Assembly (NCBI GenBank): GCA_013397455.1
Contig: VYZB01000211.1
Coordinates: 593,757 to 657,756 of the forward strand
Length of the DNA stretch: 64,000 bases
From: Crotophaga sulcirostris
Lineage: Eukaryota > Chordata > Aves > Cuculiformes > Crotophagidae
Reading direction: 5' to 3'
Below are positions 37,716-49,120 of this stretch, piece by piece. The notes below the pieces were generated by a model. It saw only the letters and a program-made list of their open reading frames with translations. It did not search any database and was not told the origin of the DNA. The position numbers and the translations under genes are program-made. Numbering within the stretch: the stretch's first letter is position 1; each line of letters begins with the position of its first letter.

Positions 37716-40700
37716 GAAAAGCAAAAGAAACTAAAATATATTTCAGCAACCATCTCAGCATGCTTTATGGTTGCGTCATTAATCTGTGTGCCTTGTGTGC
37801 TGCAATGCAAAACAAGGGGAAAGGCACTAGACCTCATAACTGTGAAAATGAGAGGGGAGTTGACACAAACTTGCATCACCGTTAGATTGTCTAGTTTATG
37901 CACGGACATTTTGTCTGTTTAGAGGAGCAACAAGCTCATCATGACCATTATAACTGGAATTTTCTAAATTTTCTGTGTTATAGTTCTAGCTGTATTTTAA
38001 AAGAAATCATTGCACACTCCAGAGACAAAAAGAAAAGATCAAGCACTTTTGGGCACCCAGAGAAAGAGCTTAGATGACCTAAGAACACATTAACGTCAGA
38101 CAATTAATATTTTTCCTGGAACAGTATCTGGATTTCATCTACTATTTGAGTTGCATAGTTACCCAGCAGCGTATGCTTAGGATGCTGGTTACTTTGAGTA
38201 TGCAGATTAACAGGATTTTTAAATAATTTCTGAAGAAACATGTGCTGAGATAAATACCTTTTGCTACAGTAGAAATGCAAATTAAAATGAAGAAATAAAA
38301 TTCTATAAAGGCTTGAGCAACTGCAAATTGCAGTCATTACTTGAACCGCTTTCTTTTCTGTTTCCTTGTTCTAAGCTTTCTTATGATCATCATTATTTAA
38401 ATTTCATTTGTGCAATGCTAAAAGGCATCACTTTGCAGCACTTGTAACTGTAAATATCAGCTGTAGTGTATTTTAAGATACCTTTGAACCTGAATTTTCC
38501 CACATCATAGTGAAAAGGTACAGGTGTGCAAGGTGTTATAAGAATGGAAAAAACCAGCTGTAACAGGGGTGGGTGTATCACCATATCAACATTCTGAGGT
38601 TATCATATATTCATTTTAATATCCACTTCTGAAGTTAGGATTCATTTACTTTGATTTCTTCTTTATGGGAGTGTTCTCTGTTTAAAAACCAAGGGCGAGA
38701 CATCAACAGTGTAGTCAGATGGTGAAGAGCTGAAGCCTGCATATTATAGACCTGATTAATTTGTGCTACTCCAACCCATGCTCCAGGGTCCCAACAAGAG
38801 AATTAACCACAACTGATCTTGTGAGAGTGAAAGCATTTAAATTGCAATCTTTTGCCAGGCAGGTGTGAATCTACGGGGTAGCTGTACAAACAATGACTCA
38901 AATTTCCCAGTTTGGTGGTTGTATTAGGATCACGTAGTAAGATTGCTTCAGCTCCTGGTGTCTCTTTTTGAGCGTCGATCTTTTGGGCAAGAGATTTTTT
39001 TTTCATGACAGTGTCTCTGCATTACTGTGTAACATTAGTCTATCCACAATATAGACACACACTCCAGTTCCCTATTCATTTTCTCTGTAAGTCAGAAAAA
39101 GGAAGCACAGTGACTGACAGAGCACCTTCTCTAGCCTATGCCTGCATGAGCTGGACCAGCACAGTGCATTTGGAGACACTTATTTAAAATGTAATGTTTG
39201 TAAAAAGATACCTTTAAGTGTATGGAGGAAGACATTGAAGACCAGAACTGGATAAACCACTGAATTAAATAAAGCTTCTGAATTTAGAGAATGAAAATCA
39301 ACAGCTCTTTGCAAGAACAGTCCCCAAAACAGTAGTTCTGTGTTTGCCTATATCTCCTCTTCCCCACCTATTACTTCTAAGCCATTTAAAAACTTTTTAC
39401 TAATTATATAACTATTCTAATTCTAAATATATTTTTAAATTTCCAAATTTAGTGCATACTCATTGAGATGCATGTCCCTTGTATTGTCATGATTTGCACC
39501 AACTATAGGATTGACCTCATCCATATTAGGCTTAATTAACTTAATCAGGTTAATTGCTTAAATCTAAACTGGTCATCTTACAGTCCATCGAGAATAAGGG
39601 AAGCCAGAGTCACTGACTTAGACCTATATATACTCCTAACAACATCCATGGCCAGTCCTGAGGACTGTCTTAGTAAATGTATTTACTCAGGCCAAGTGAT
39701 GCAAGAGGTTCACTTTCACAGAGTTCACTTTCACATTGCTCATGTGTAGACTCAACTCTATCCACAGCATTCTTGGTAACATCTTGTGAACTTAAAACAC
39801 TATTTTTGTTTTTTTTTGTTTCACTTATTTCAAAGACTCTGAAATGATGTGAAACCTGTGTTGCCAATTACCATGATGGTGTGTTTAGAACACGAAACTG
39901 AGGGTACATTTTTCACCCTGAGGCCTAGCTAAAGCATGCAAGGCAGCATTTGAGGTAGAATTTTGGAATTGTATGTGGCAGACAAAGCCAAGACTGACTC
40001 AGTCTTGCCTTGTTTATCTTTCAGGAATGACTACTGACACAAACTATCACCAAAACCAAGCTTGGTTTGTTTTGGAGGGAACAAATAGCTAAAAAAAGCC
40101 CCTAACCAATTAGTTTAGAAATGAAGCAATGTGATAAAATAATGAACTGAGACACAGGAATGAACTATGAAGCTAAGTTATTTGATTGTGTGTCTATATA
40201 TACCTACTTTGAGAAAATAATTTTTAAATGTCTAAGGTAAAGTGAGATGAATCCCATTCTTTATTTCTTATCTATGTCCATAGAATGAATATACATTAGA
40301 TTCCTTTTGTCTAGAACAGCCTTTAAGAGTAGGAGTACCTATGAAGGGGTTTCAACACTGTAGTTTTATGCTGATAAATTTTGGGGTTCCTAACACCTTT
40401 AACATTGCGATATGTGTTTATATGTTGTGAAAAACACTGGAGGGATGAAAATATTCTCATGGGAAGCATCCTCTGGAAAGCTTAAATAAGTTGAGGTAGC
40501 ATTTCAGGGGTTGTGAGGACTGAACTGGTCATCTATGTCGAAAAAATTTACTGTCCTAAATCATTCTCTAAAACCCACATCAATATCATTAAGATTTTGT
40601 TTGTTTGTTTGTTTTTCTTGTATTCAGTATTTCCTTTATCTTGTGTAGGTGTGTAGAAAGATACATCCCCTGTACATAAAGGAAAAATTCAGACTGGATC

Positions 40701-41189
40701 TTAACATCCTGTACTGCTGTCCTGTTTCATCACTGTTTGAATAACCATTATTTATTTTCTGGTGCCCTACTTCTGGTGAATTTCTGCTTGATGAGAGCCT
40801 CTGGGGTGTAGGTTTATAGTTTTGACTCATTTGATGAAAATATTTTTCTTTTACTGAATGAGATGGTGATTCCTTTAATTTTCTAACTATTTCCTCTCAA
40901 AATAGGCATCTCAAATGGCTTGGCACATGACTGCTAACCATATATTTATTGCTATTTCTATATACTTCTTTTTCTTAGATTGCAGACTTCTTGAGATGAG
41001 TTTCTGCAATCTTATTCAGAATTTAGGAGTTAAGATAATCCTTGTTTGTCCTCTTAGCCATGGATGTACAATGTGTATATTGTAATAGCAATAATATTAG
41101 ATGCTGAAAAATAGATGGTGTATCCAGTGTTTTGAAGAAAAACAAACTGCATGAAGACCTGAGTTTGATCCAGTCTTACCTCATACCTG
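37716..41189. other. Gene-free AT-rich sequence, 3.5 kb
   Basis: No gene or clear repeat is recognised. Open frames are at most about 77 codons and are not believed. Confidence 0.6.
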
Positions 41190-41270
41190 ACCCTGTTTTG
41201 AGCAGATTGTACTAGATAACCTCCTGAGTTATGTCCCCTGCAATATGAATTATCCTATGATCATATGAAT
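41190..41270 (+). mobile_element. CR1 LINE 3' end, strongly decayed
   Basis: The order 'tgttttgagcagattgtactagataacctcctga', 'gtcccctgcaa', 'tgaattatcctatgatcatatgaat' follows the CR1 3' end (ggactagatgacctcc, ggtcccttccaa, then ATTCTATGATTCTATGA) with many substitutions. It looks older than the other CR1 pieces here. Confidence 0.75.
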
Positions 41271-42609
41271 CTCAACTGCTGGATTTCATTGTTGTTTTAA
41301 TTCTTCTGGAAACAAATTACCAAAAAAAATATATATTCTGCTTTTAATTTTTTGATACATAGATATTTATAAAAGACATATATATTCATGAATATACAAA
41401 AGATGGCCTCTTTCTATTCTTAAATTTTCTAAAATGGAATATTAATTTTTTTCTGATTTATTCAGTGTTTCCAGCCCCATGGAAATGAGTTTATTATGTA
41501 CTAATAAGAGAAAGAAAAATGAATCTCACTGAAAAAGTTACTTCAAGAGGCCAGTCAATGCATTCATTGGAAACTATTATATACCACTCACCAGGATATT
41601 CTGAGCCCATGATTGTCATTGACACTTTTTAGAGTGGTTCAGTTCTTCTAGGTCATATATTTTTCAGAGGTAACAAAAGCTGCAAGTTGTCCTTTCAGTT
41701 TAGAGTTACAGTTTTTGTGTGGCATGAGTGAAAACATTCAAACTCCTTTTATTTTCCCATTCATTTCTTTCCTGTGTCAAAACTAGATTGTATTTTGGGC
41801 ACATTTTCTGATACAGCTGAAGAGAACATTCTTGTGTTTGAAATATAAAATCAATCTTAATGTTAAAATTGAGCTATATGGGCTTTTTTAATATTTGAGA
41901 GCAGTCACACTCTCTGAGGAATCTGTGTACAAACTCAGATCTGAAAGAAAATGGTGGTGTTTTTACAGTATGTGAACACAACCATCTGATTTATAGTTCA
42001 ATCTGTTAATGCACTCTGTTATTAGACCACCTGGCAGTTTTATGCATTGTGAATTTAAAGAGGAGCTCCATGTAACATAAGCTTTACAAGCTGGGGAAAT
42101 ATTATTGAAATGAAACATGAATGAGAACCATTTAAACAATAAAATAATGTGTGTAGACTATATATTTTTTCATTTTAGTAAATGCACAGCCTAGGTTTTA
42201 TTTGCTGAAGTTAGATGAGGTTCTGAGATACTCCGACAGTGAACCTTTAAACTAGCTGCTTCTTATAATACTGTCGATCCTAGAGCTTTTGATCAGAAAA
42301 ACCAAACCCATATTTTTCTATTACAGTGGAAAACTGCATTTTGAAGAGTAATTTTCATAGTTTTGTTAAAGTAATATTATTATATAAAAGTATTATTGCA
42401 GCAGTTGAAGTTTATTCATCATCAAGCTATATATACCTATACAATCTGTACAAAAATTTGATTAAAACAGGTTTACCAGCCCACACTGTAGGAGATCGTG
42501 AACCTGAAAGAAAACAAAGACTGTCTTAATAACCAGAATTAGTTGTAAGTATGTGTGTATATATGTATATTTGTAAGAAACGTATATACACATCCGAATA
42601 TTAATCCTA
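41271..42609. other. Gene-free AT-rich sequence
   Basis: Holds a 16-bp perfect palindrome (TATATTCATGAATATA, 41381-41396) and, just before the next CR1, an inverted repeat TGTGTATATA (42554-42563) / TATATACACA (42583-42592). No gene is recognised. Confidence 0.6.
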
Positions 42610-43031
42610 TCTCGCATCTCCAAAGAAGAGCAACGAAGTTGCTGAATGGTCTGGAGCGCAAGTCTTATGAGAAGCAGCTGAGGGAACTGGGGTTGTTTAA
42701 CTTGGAGAAAAGGAGGATGAGAGGAGATTTTTTCACTCCCTACAACTACTTCAAAGGAGGTTGTAGCAAGCTGGGTGTTGGTCTCTTCTCCCAAGTAACA
42801 AGTGATAGGATGAGAGGAAATGGCTTCAAGTTGCACCAAGGGAAGTTTAGAATGGATATTAGGAAATATCTGAATTCACTGAAAGGATTGTCAAGCATTG
42901 GAAGTGGCTACCCAAGGAAGTGGTTGAGTTCACTGTCCCTGGAGTCATTAAAAAGACATGCAGATGTGATGCTTAGGGGCATTTTTTGGTGGTGGACTTG
43001 GCAGTGTTTGGTTAATGGTTGGATTTGGTGA
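42610..43031 (+). pseudogene. CR1 ORF2 C-terminal remnant, frame still open
   Basis: This frame gives RRATKLLNGLERKSYEKQ, LRELGLFNLEKRRMRGDFF and DRMRGNGFKL, the recognisable C-terminal end of the CR1 ORF2 protein that follows the reverse-transcriptase domain. The frame has no stop through the whole CR1 piece, and it is also open upstream into unrelated sequence (to 42555), so it is not a native start. It lacks endonuclease and reverse transcriptase. The last 40 or so residues (Trp-rich) come from the 3' untranslated part of CR1. Confidence 0.88.
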
Positions 43032-43070
43032 CCGTAAAAGTCTTTTCCAACCTACATGGTTCTATGGTTC
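42610..43070 (+). mobile_element. CR1 LINE 3' fragment, 460 bp, plus strand
   Basis: Starts inside ORF2 ('ctccaaagaagagcaacgaag') and runs through 'cttatgagaagcagctgaggg', 'ggaggttgtagcaag', 'attaggaaat' and 'gtcttttccaacc' to a worn octamer end (TTCTATGGTTC). It is truncated at both the 5' side and within the end array. It belongs to the same broad CR1 group as the fragment at 44072-44382. Confidence 0.95.
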
Positions 43071-44071
43071 TCTCTCTTTTTGTTTGGTTTTAGATCTGTA
43101 CAGTTCTTGGTTTTGAGCTTTCTATTCATCTATGATGCTAGAATCTTCCTTTTTCTATTTAAAATGAACTCTGAGAACACGCCCATGACCTCAGGGCTGG
43201 GGTTTTAAGTACAAGAAGAGTTGGCAGAGCTGTAGATATAAAATAAGCATTCTATTATTCTATATAATAATAAGATAACCCCTCCTTATCTGGCGCAGAA
43301 CCCTGGGGGCACATAAATTTTCCTGGGTGTTTATAGGCACATCTACATTCTGAGCTGTCTTTCAATTAGGTGTTTGCTAATTTGTCCAATATACACAGGA
43401 GACCATTTTCATTGGAATTAAGAGTCAAATTGAAGCCTTATCTGTGATTTCCTTCTTCAACAATGTTAAAACAGAGCTTTTCCAAGCAGTAGAAACAGTA
43501 AATAAAATGGGTAGAGTGCCTTTTTGTCTTGCTTGGGTAGTTACTTAAGGCTCTTCATAACTCCTGCTTCGTACTTTGCCCACAACTACAGTGTCAGTCA
43601 GACAAATTAGGAATGGGTAGAGAAGTTACTGTGTCTTCTCAGGATTTTACTGGCCTGAGCTGGGAAGGCTGATTTACGCTGTAAAAAAGTGCATCAAAAG
43701 AGAGATCTAATGGAATGATTAGACTTCTGAATCACAATTCTTTCCCCATGGCATTGCAGAAAAGCACCTCCCTTTATTCAAAGCACTAAGTCAAGTTAAG
43801 CACTTTGAACAGGAAATCTTGCAAATATGTTTATTAATGTATGTTTTTTAGCACCTACAAGCATACTCCAAAAGGCACAGAATAGAGGAATGATTCAACA
43901 GGGAACTAATGCACTGCTAAAAGACCTGTGTTTATCTCTTTGCAACCTTGACCATAGTATTTAAAGCATATACAAGGCTTTGTAACTCAACCTAAAGTTC
44001 AGAACGTCAAAGTCTTGCCTATGTAGCAGTTTATTCTCATCTGGAAGATGCAGGTTCCTTATTTGAAATCA
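43071..44071. other. Gene-free 1-kb gap between two CR1 fragments
   Basis: Unique AT-rich sequence with no gene or repeat recognised. It separates two CR1 pieces of the same orientation. Confidence 0.6.
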
Positions 44072-44382
44072 AACAGAGGAGGTTGTAGCTCGATGAGTGT
44101 TGGTCTCTTCTCCCAAGTGACAGGTGATAGGATGAGAGGTAACAGCCAGAAGTTGCACCAGGGGAGATTCAGACTAGACATTAGGAAAGCTTTCTTCACT
44201 GAAACGGTGCTCAGGCACTGAAATGTGCTGCCCAGGGAGGTGGTTGAGTCATCATCCCTGGAGGCATTAAAAAGATGGATAGACAAATTTCTCACGGATA
44301 TGATTTAGTAGTGGACAGGTACGGTTGGGCTCGATGATCTCAAAGGTCTTCTCCAACCAGACAATTCTATGATTCTATGATT
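44072..44382 (+). mobile_element. CR1 LINE 3' end with octamers, plus strand
   Basis: Carries 'ggaggttgtagct', 'tggtctcttctcccaagtgac', 'ggataggatgagagg'-type wording, 'agttgcaccaggggagattcag', 'ctgcccagggaggtggttgag', 'tctccaacc' and then ATTCTATGATTCTATGATTC. This is the best preserved CR1 3' end in the window. It has no intact coding region. The minus-strand open frame across it is a shadow. Confidence 0.95.
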
Positions 44383-47300
44383 CATAGATTCTACGCCTTA
44401 TATAACAGCATCTGTGTCTGTCTCAGGTACTCTGAGGCATCTTGAACAGCTGCTTTTGGTCACATTTTAGATTCCATCATTTGCTGTGGAAGACACTTAT
44501 CTTACACATCACCATCTATTTTTGCACACCTAAGTGCAGGTGTACAGTCTGGAACTAAATCCAGTTTCCAGTGAAAGAGTTCTACATCAGTAAGTGTTTG
44601 TAAAACATATACTTCAAGAAGAAATACAGAGAGTCCATCACCAAAGCTCACAAACTGTCTGGTGCTCCGTGAAGGGCTATACTACACTCTATGGTTGCAA
44701 ATAGCCAGTGGTGAAAAAACAGGTTCTTAAATGCTAAGTTTCACAAGTATTTCAGTGCCAGATGGATCCGAAGTGTCAGGGTGCGGAATCCATCAGTCTT
44801 ACTGTACCGTAGGAAAAGTACTCTGAGACTCACATCTCCATAGACAGTGACTCCGAAGTTATTCAGGGGTTAAAACAACCATTGCAATATCAAAGTTTAA
44901 TTCTATTTCATTAATATATTCTGACTAGAGACTAGAGAAATCACCTTTAACTTTTGGCTTCTTCATGTATGTTAGGTAGCAAGAAAGTACACATAAGTCA
45001 CTTTTAAACATAGGTCTAGTTTCAGCAAACTAGGAATAATCCATTCATCTGATGCCATATGGTGGCAAACAGCTGGCTTACAAATATTGTTAAGTGTATA
45101 CAGAAATCAGTTGATGAATATTCTCCAAAAAGTCTTATTAATGGCTGAAGTGCAATTGATATATTTTGTTACTATTTTTTGGCATCAGAGAAACTGTTTC
45201 TGTTTCAGTCTCTTTCTTAGCTAATAAACAGGATTTTATACTGTAGGAATTCAAAGAGCTTGCCTGGCTTGTAGGGCAGTAGGAGACTTGTTTGTTGGAG
45301 TGTTACATCTGAGAATTGTTTACACAGATGGAAGGCTTGACTGCAGCATATCTGTCCTATTTCTATTCCTGTTCTGCTTTGTTTTTGTTAAGCATGATGC
45401 TTACAACAAGAAAAATATATTATTGTTTCTTTAAAATGAGCAATATTGAAAAATCTGTTAACAATCTTGGTGAATGTCATTAACTGGGGCCTTTTTGCAA
45501 GTCTCCAGAAGTAGTCAAGATGTAGAAACTTTCAGCCTAGGAATGACCCCACAAGATCATGGTTGAAGTACATACATAAACATAAGGAAGTGGACACTGA
45601 ACTGTCAGTGTAGTAGTGAAAGGAGAAATGCAAAGGTACAGTATCTCCTCTGTGAAAATACAGCATTTCAGTCTCTGCAGTTGTCAGCCAGTCACCTTCC
45701 ACAAGCAGAAAATTCACTCAGCAAGGTTCTTTAAAATATTCTTTCCTTATAACAAAGCTGAGCTTAGAAGTTTGAAATCAATGCCTTGTGAAAAAAAACC
45801 AAGTGGGTGGCATTTTCCAACCATGAGATATGTCATTACCATTGACCTCACTACTCTTCTTAAATAGCCAGAGAAGGGCAACAAAATTGTCAATTAGATC
45901 TGCAGTGAGCAGGAGTCAGCCTTACTTAACTTGTGCTTGCCTGCATAATCATGCATATCTCTCCTCTATATCAGGAGTTGTTCAAGCCTATAATAACTAG
46001 GGTTCAACAAGTCTGAACCACCTTCCTTTGCTGATGATATGGAAGTTGTTGATTTGCTACAGATTATTCAGGATTTTTGTAGCCTTGATAGAGCGCCATA
46101 TTTTAAATGCCACCTCCAAGAGTTTGTGCTGTGGCTACCAAATAGGAAACAGCAGAAGGACATACAGTGTTAAGCAAAACGTGATTTTGTTTTTACTTTT
46201 TTAAAGACCATGGCAAGTTTATTTGTTATGCTGTGCATCATAAAACAACTACACTAAATCTGGCATAACCTGCAGTCTCATCATAAGACACGATGAGGAA
46301 TAGACAGGGTTTTGAAAAACTAAATATCATTTGCATAGCTATATACAGAGAGTGTTGTGAAATGGTAACAGCATTATGACTTCTGTAGCCACACATCCTA
46401 CTGTCATAAAAACACTGTATTTACTGAAAGGTTTTTAAAGGGTTTAAGCAGGTGAGATTTAAAACCGATCAATATGCTTATCAACTCTCATAGCTGTACA
46501 ATATTCTTCAGCTTGCAAAGTCTACTACAGGAAAAGTTATTTTTCAAAATTAGTAATTCCTCCTGCAATGTTGGAGTCTAGTTGTTCCAGAGAAGACAAG
46601 CCCTCTTTCAACATTATGTTCTCCTAAGCCTTCCTTTGCCTAATAGTAGCCTGTTTCTTCACCTAATCATGGCACTGGGCTTACTTGCTTTACAAATGCA
46701 TCCTATGGCTGAGCTGCTCTAACAAAAACCCACTGACTTACATTTGAGTCTAAGGTTCCACATCCCAAGTCTCACTCTGGATACTGAGGCTAGAAAGCTT
46801 TTATGTGCTGAATAGAGGTGCACGGTAGTCCTGTTAAGCATTAACAGTTCTGCTCCTCAACTGTTTGTATGATGATAATAACCTCACCTACCTTTTCAAC
46901 ATTTTGTAGTAGTAGTACATTGTAGTGTAGAAGATGGGTCTTTCATGCAGATCAAATATGCGTTTCATTAACAATTCCATGCAGCTACTGGATTAGGTAC
47001 CCATGAGGGAAACATTACACTCCACCTTATTTCCACGGTACAGTTAAAGATGCAACTAGTCTTGAGTAGGGTTTGGACTACTTTCACACCCACTTTGTCT
47101 GTCACTAACATCTGTCCCAGGGGTTTTCTATCCTACCCATTATTCAGGTGGTTGATGACTCTTTCTGTTGCACACTGGTCTAAATTGAATAGCTACATGT
47201 TAAAAATGTTACTTGCTCTCTTTCAAGACACACCTTATATATGAGAGGATCTTGTCATGAACACCCACAAAGACACCTTGGAGATCTCTCCTCCTGCCCT

Positions 47301-47770
47301 CCACAGTGCGTACATGGTGGATGTGCTGTATATGCTGGGTTTTGTGCTGATTCCTATGGGCTTGTTTCTAGGTTGCCTTCCTCATTTTTTTGCTCATATT
47401 TTGACAACAGAAGATTCAAAAGACTGTGATCTAGATTCAAAATAAAATTCTGAAGCCCTCTTCCACTGAAACTACTTATTTTAGAGGTTTCACACACACA
47501 AACCACTACAGGACAAGTTTTCTTTTCCTCTAACACTACTGTTTTCCATTAAAACGTTTCTAGCTTATCTCCTGCTTTGCGCCAGATAGATTTTTTTAAT
47601 GCTTTGAGGCCTTATTTGCTAGAGACTAACATTTTTCAAGTGTTATTCCATAAAATTCATCACATTTACTTAAAAAACATTTAGTAAAATGTAAAACATA
47701 ACACATAACAAAATTATTCTCAGTTATTTAAAAGTGTACAGCTATAAGCCACTACATCACTGGAAGAAAT
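44383..47770. other. Gene-free sequence, 3.4 kb
   Basis: No supported gene. A 28-base match to CR1 ('agccagagaagggcaacaaaattgtc', near 45867-45893) may be a tiny fragment, but similarity stops there. Two overlapping 62-codon open frames near 47241-47445 are not recognised. Confidence 0.55.
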
Positions 47771-47906
47771 CTCAATTAAGCAGAATTGCCATCCCCATTA
47801 AGAAGTAGTCATTGCCATTAAGTATCATTGGACTTAAATTGTTCCCAGGGAGACATCCTGATTAAGCGGACTTCCTAGTTTAAGTGTATCTCAATTAAAC
47901 AGAATG
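47771..47906. repeat. Degenerate array of NTTAAR / ATTAAGCRGA motifs
   Basis: The motif ATTAAG (or a one-base variant) recurs at 47775, 47797, 47817, 47833, 47861, 47879 and 47894, about every 20 bases. Three copies share the longer form ATTAA(G/A)C(A/G)GA: 47775-47784, 47861-47870 and 47894-47903. Repeated copies of an ATTA-plus-CNGGA type word are typical of the ends of Tigger (pogo/Tc-mariner) transposons and their MITEs. That assignment is inference. The array could also be a decayed minisatellite. Confidence 0.5.
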
Positions 47907-49060
47907 TGCTGCATCAGCATTTCATTTTATGAATGCACTGAGAAGGCATTTGATAAGTTTTTGAAATGGTTTGTGTGATTGCTATCATTATTGAAAATTT
48001 AGATGGGAATGCAAAAAGGACTTTTTGGAACTAGTATTTGTGCCAATTAATCACCTACCTCTTGGACCCTTTTAACAATGACTACTTAAATTTTTCTGGT
48101 TTGGTTTGTATGTACTGACTTGTTTCTGTGTGGACATGATTTAAAAGTTCTTTAAAAAGTAAATCAAGGAGTAGGTATATGACTAGTCTCGAAATCAGTG
48201 AAGGCTTAAAAATTTGATTTGCCTTTTAAAATTTCCACATAGCTTCAAAGAGCTGGTTTTCTATACATGAAGTTTAACATTTTAATGCTTGTTTAGAACT
48301 TCAGTATCTTCTTATGTCTGTGTATCTGATTTCACTCCTTTTTCTACATCAGATGGAAGCATTCTCTATTTTAAACCTGATCTGAAATCAAGTTCAGCCA
48401 TAAAACAGAAAGTTTCATTGCAGGACTCCATTTGCTTCCAGTCAATCTGTGTTTCCAGAATTAGATTTTTTTTCTGCATTTTTATACATATTTCTTGAAA
48501 ATTCCTAGGTTCTTAATGAAACAATTCTCATAAATAGAGAGATTTCTCAGCGTAACACAAAGAGCAAACTAGGGTAACAGAATTATTCATTCTGGAAAGA
48601 AAAAATTATGATGTGGATATTTGGATATTTTAGTGGTAGAAATGATTCATTCTGTAACTTCTATTTCATGAGACTTTATTCTGATGTACTCATTTTATGA
48701 CAGCAGAAGCAAAAGGAAACTAATTTTTAAATAATGTTAATATGAGAAAGAAATGAGGGACTACTGAGTGTCATGAGTATCTCTTCATATGTCACCAAGC
48801 CAAGAGTGGAAGAGGATAATGTAACTTAACAATGTTTCTCCATGATTTTGTGTAAACCTAACCATCCTTTGAAAACTATTGTCAGTTTATTCTGATGAGA
48901 TAATAAGAATAAAAGGATTAATACATTGCAGATGTTTTATTTTTCCCCTCTGTATACAGGCATTGCTCTGATCGTGTCATGTACAACCTTGTTCTGGTTG
49001 CACAGATGAAGTCTGCATCACCTTAGAAAATGGGAGTCCACTTATCCACTAATGCAAGGA
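47907..49060. other. Gene-free AT-rich sequence
   Basis: No gene or repeat is recognised. Confidence 0.6.
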
Positions 49061-49120
49061 GGTATTTATCTGCTTAATTCCCATTAGCATTAATGGGAGT
49101 TACATGCCTAATTCTACTCA
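49061..49120. mobile_element. Old palindromic repeat fragment
   Basis: Inverted arms TCCCATTA (49079-49086) and TAATGGGA (49091-49098) sit within 'cttaattcccatt...aatgggagtt...atgcctaattct'. This resembles the 'taactcccattgacttcaatgggagttaggtgcctaa' layout of an old amniote or archosaur palindromic repeat. It is short and decayed. Confidence 0.45.

Noticed and set aside
45867..45893. Short CR1-like match 'agagaagggcaacaaa'
   Set aside because: Similarity ends after about 28 bases, too short to call a fragment with confidence.
47241..47445. Two overlapping 62-codon open frames
   Set aside because: Different frames of the same stretch, no family resemblance and no supporting splice or promoter signals.
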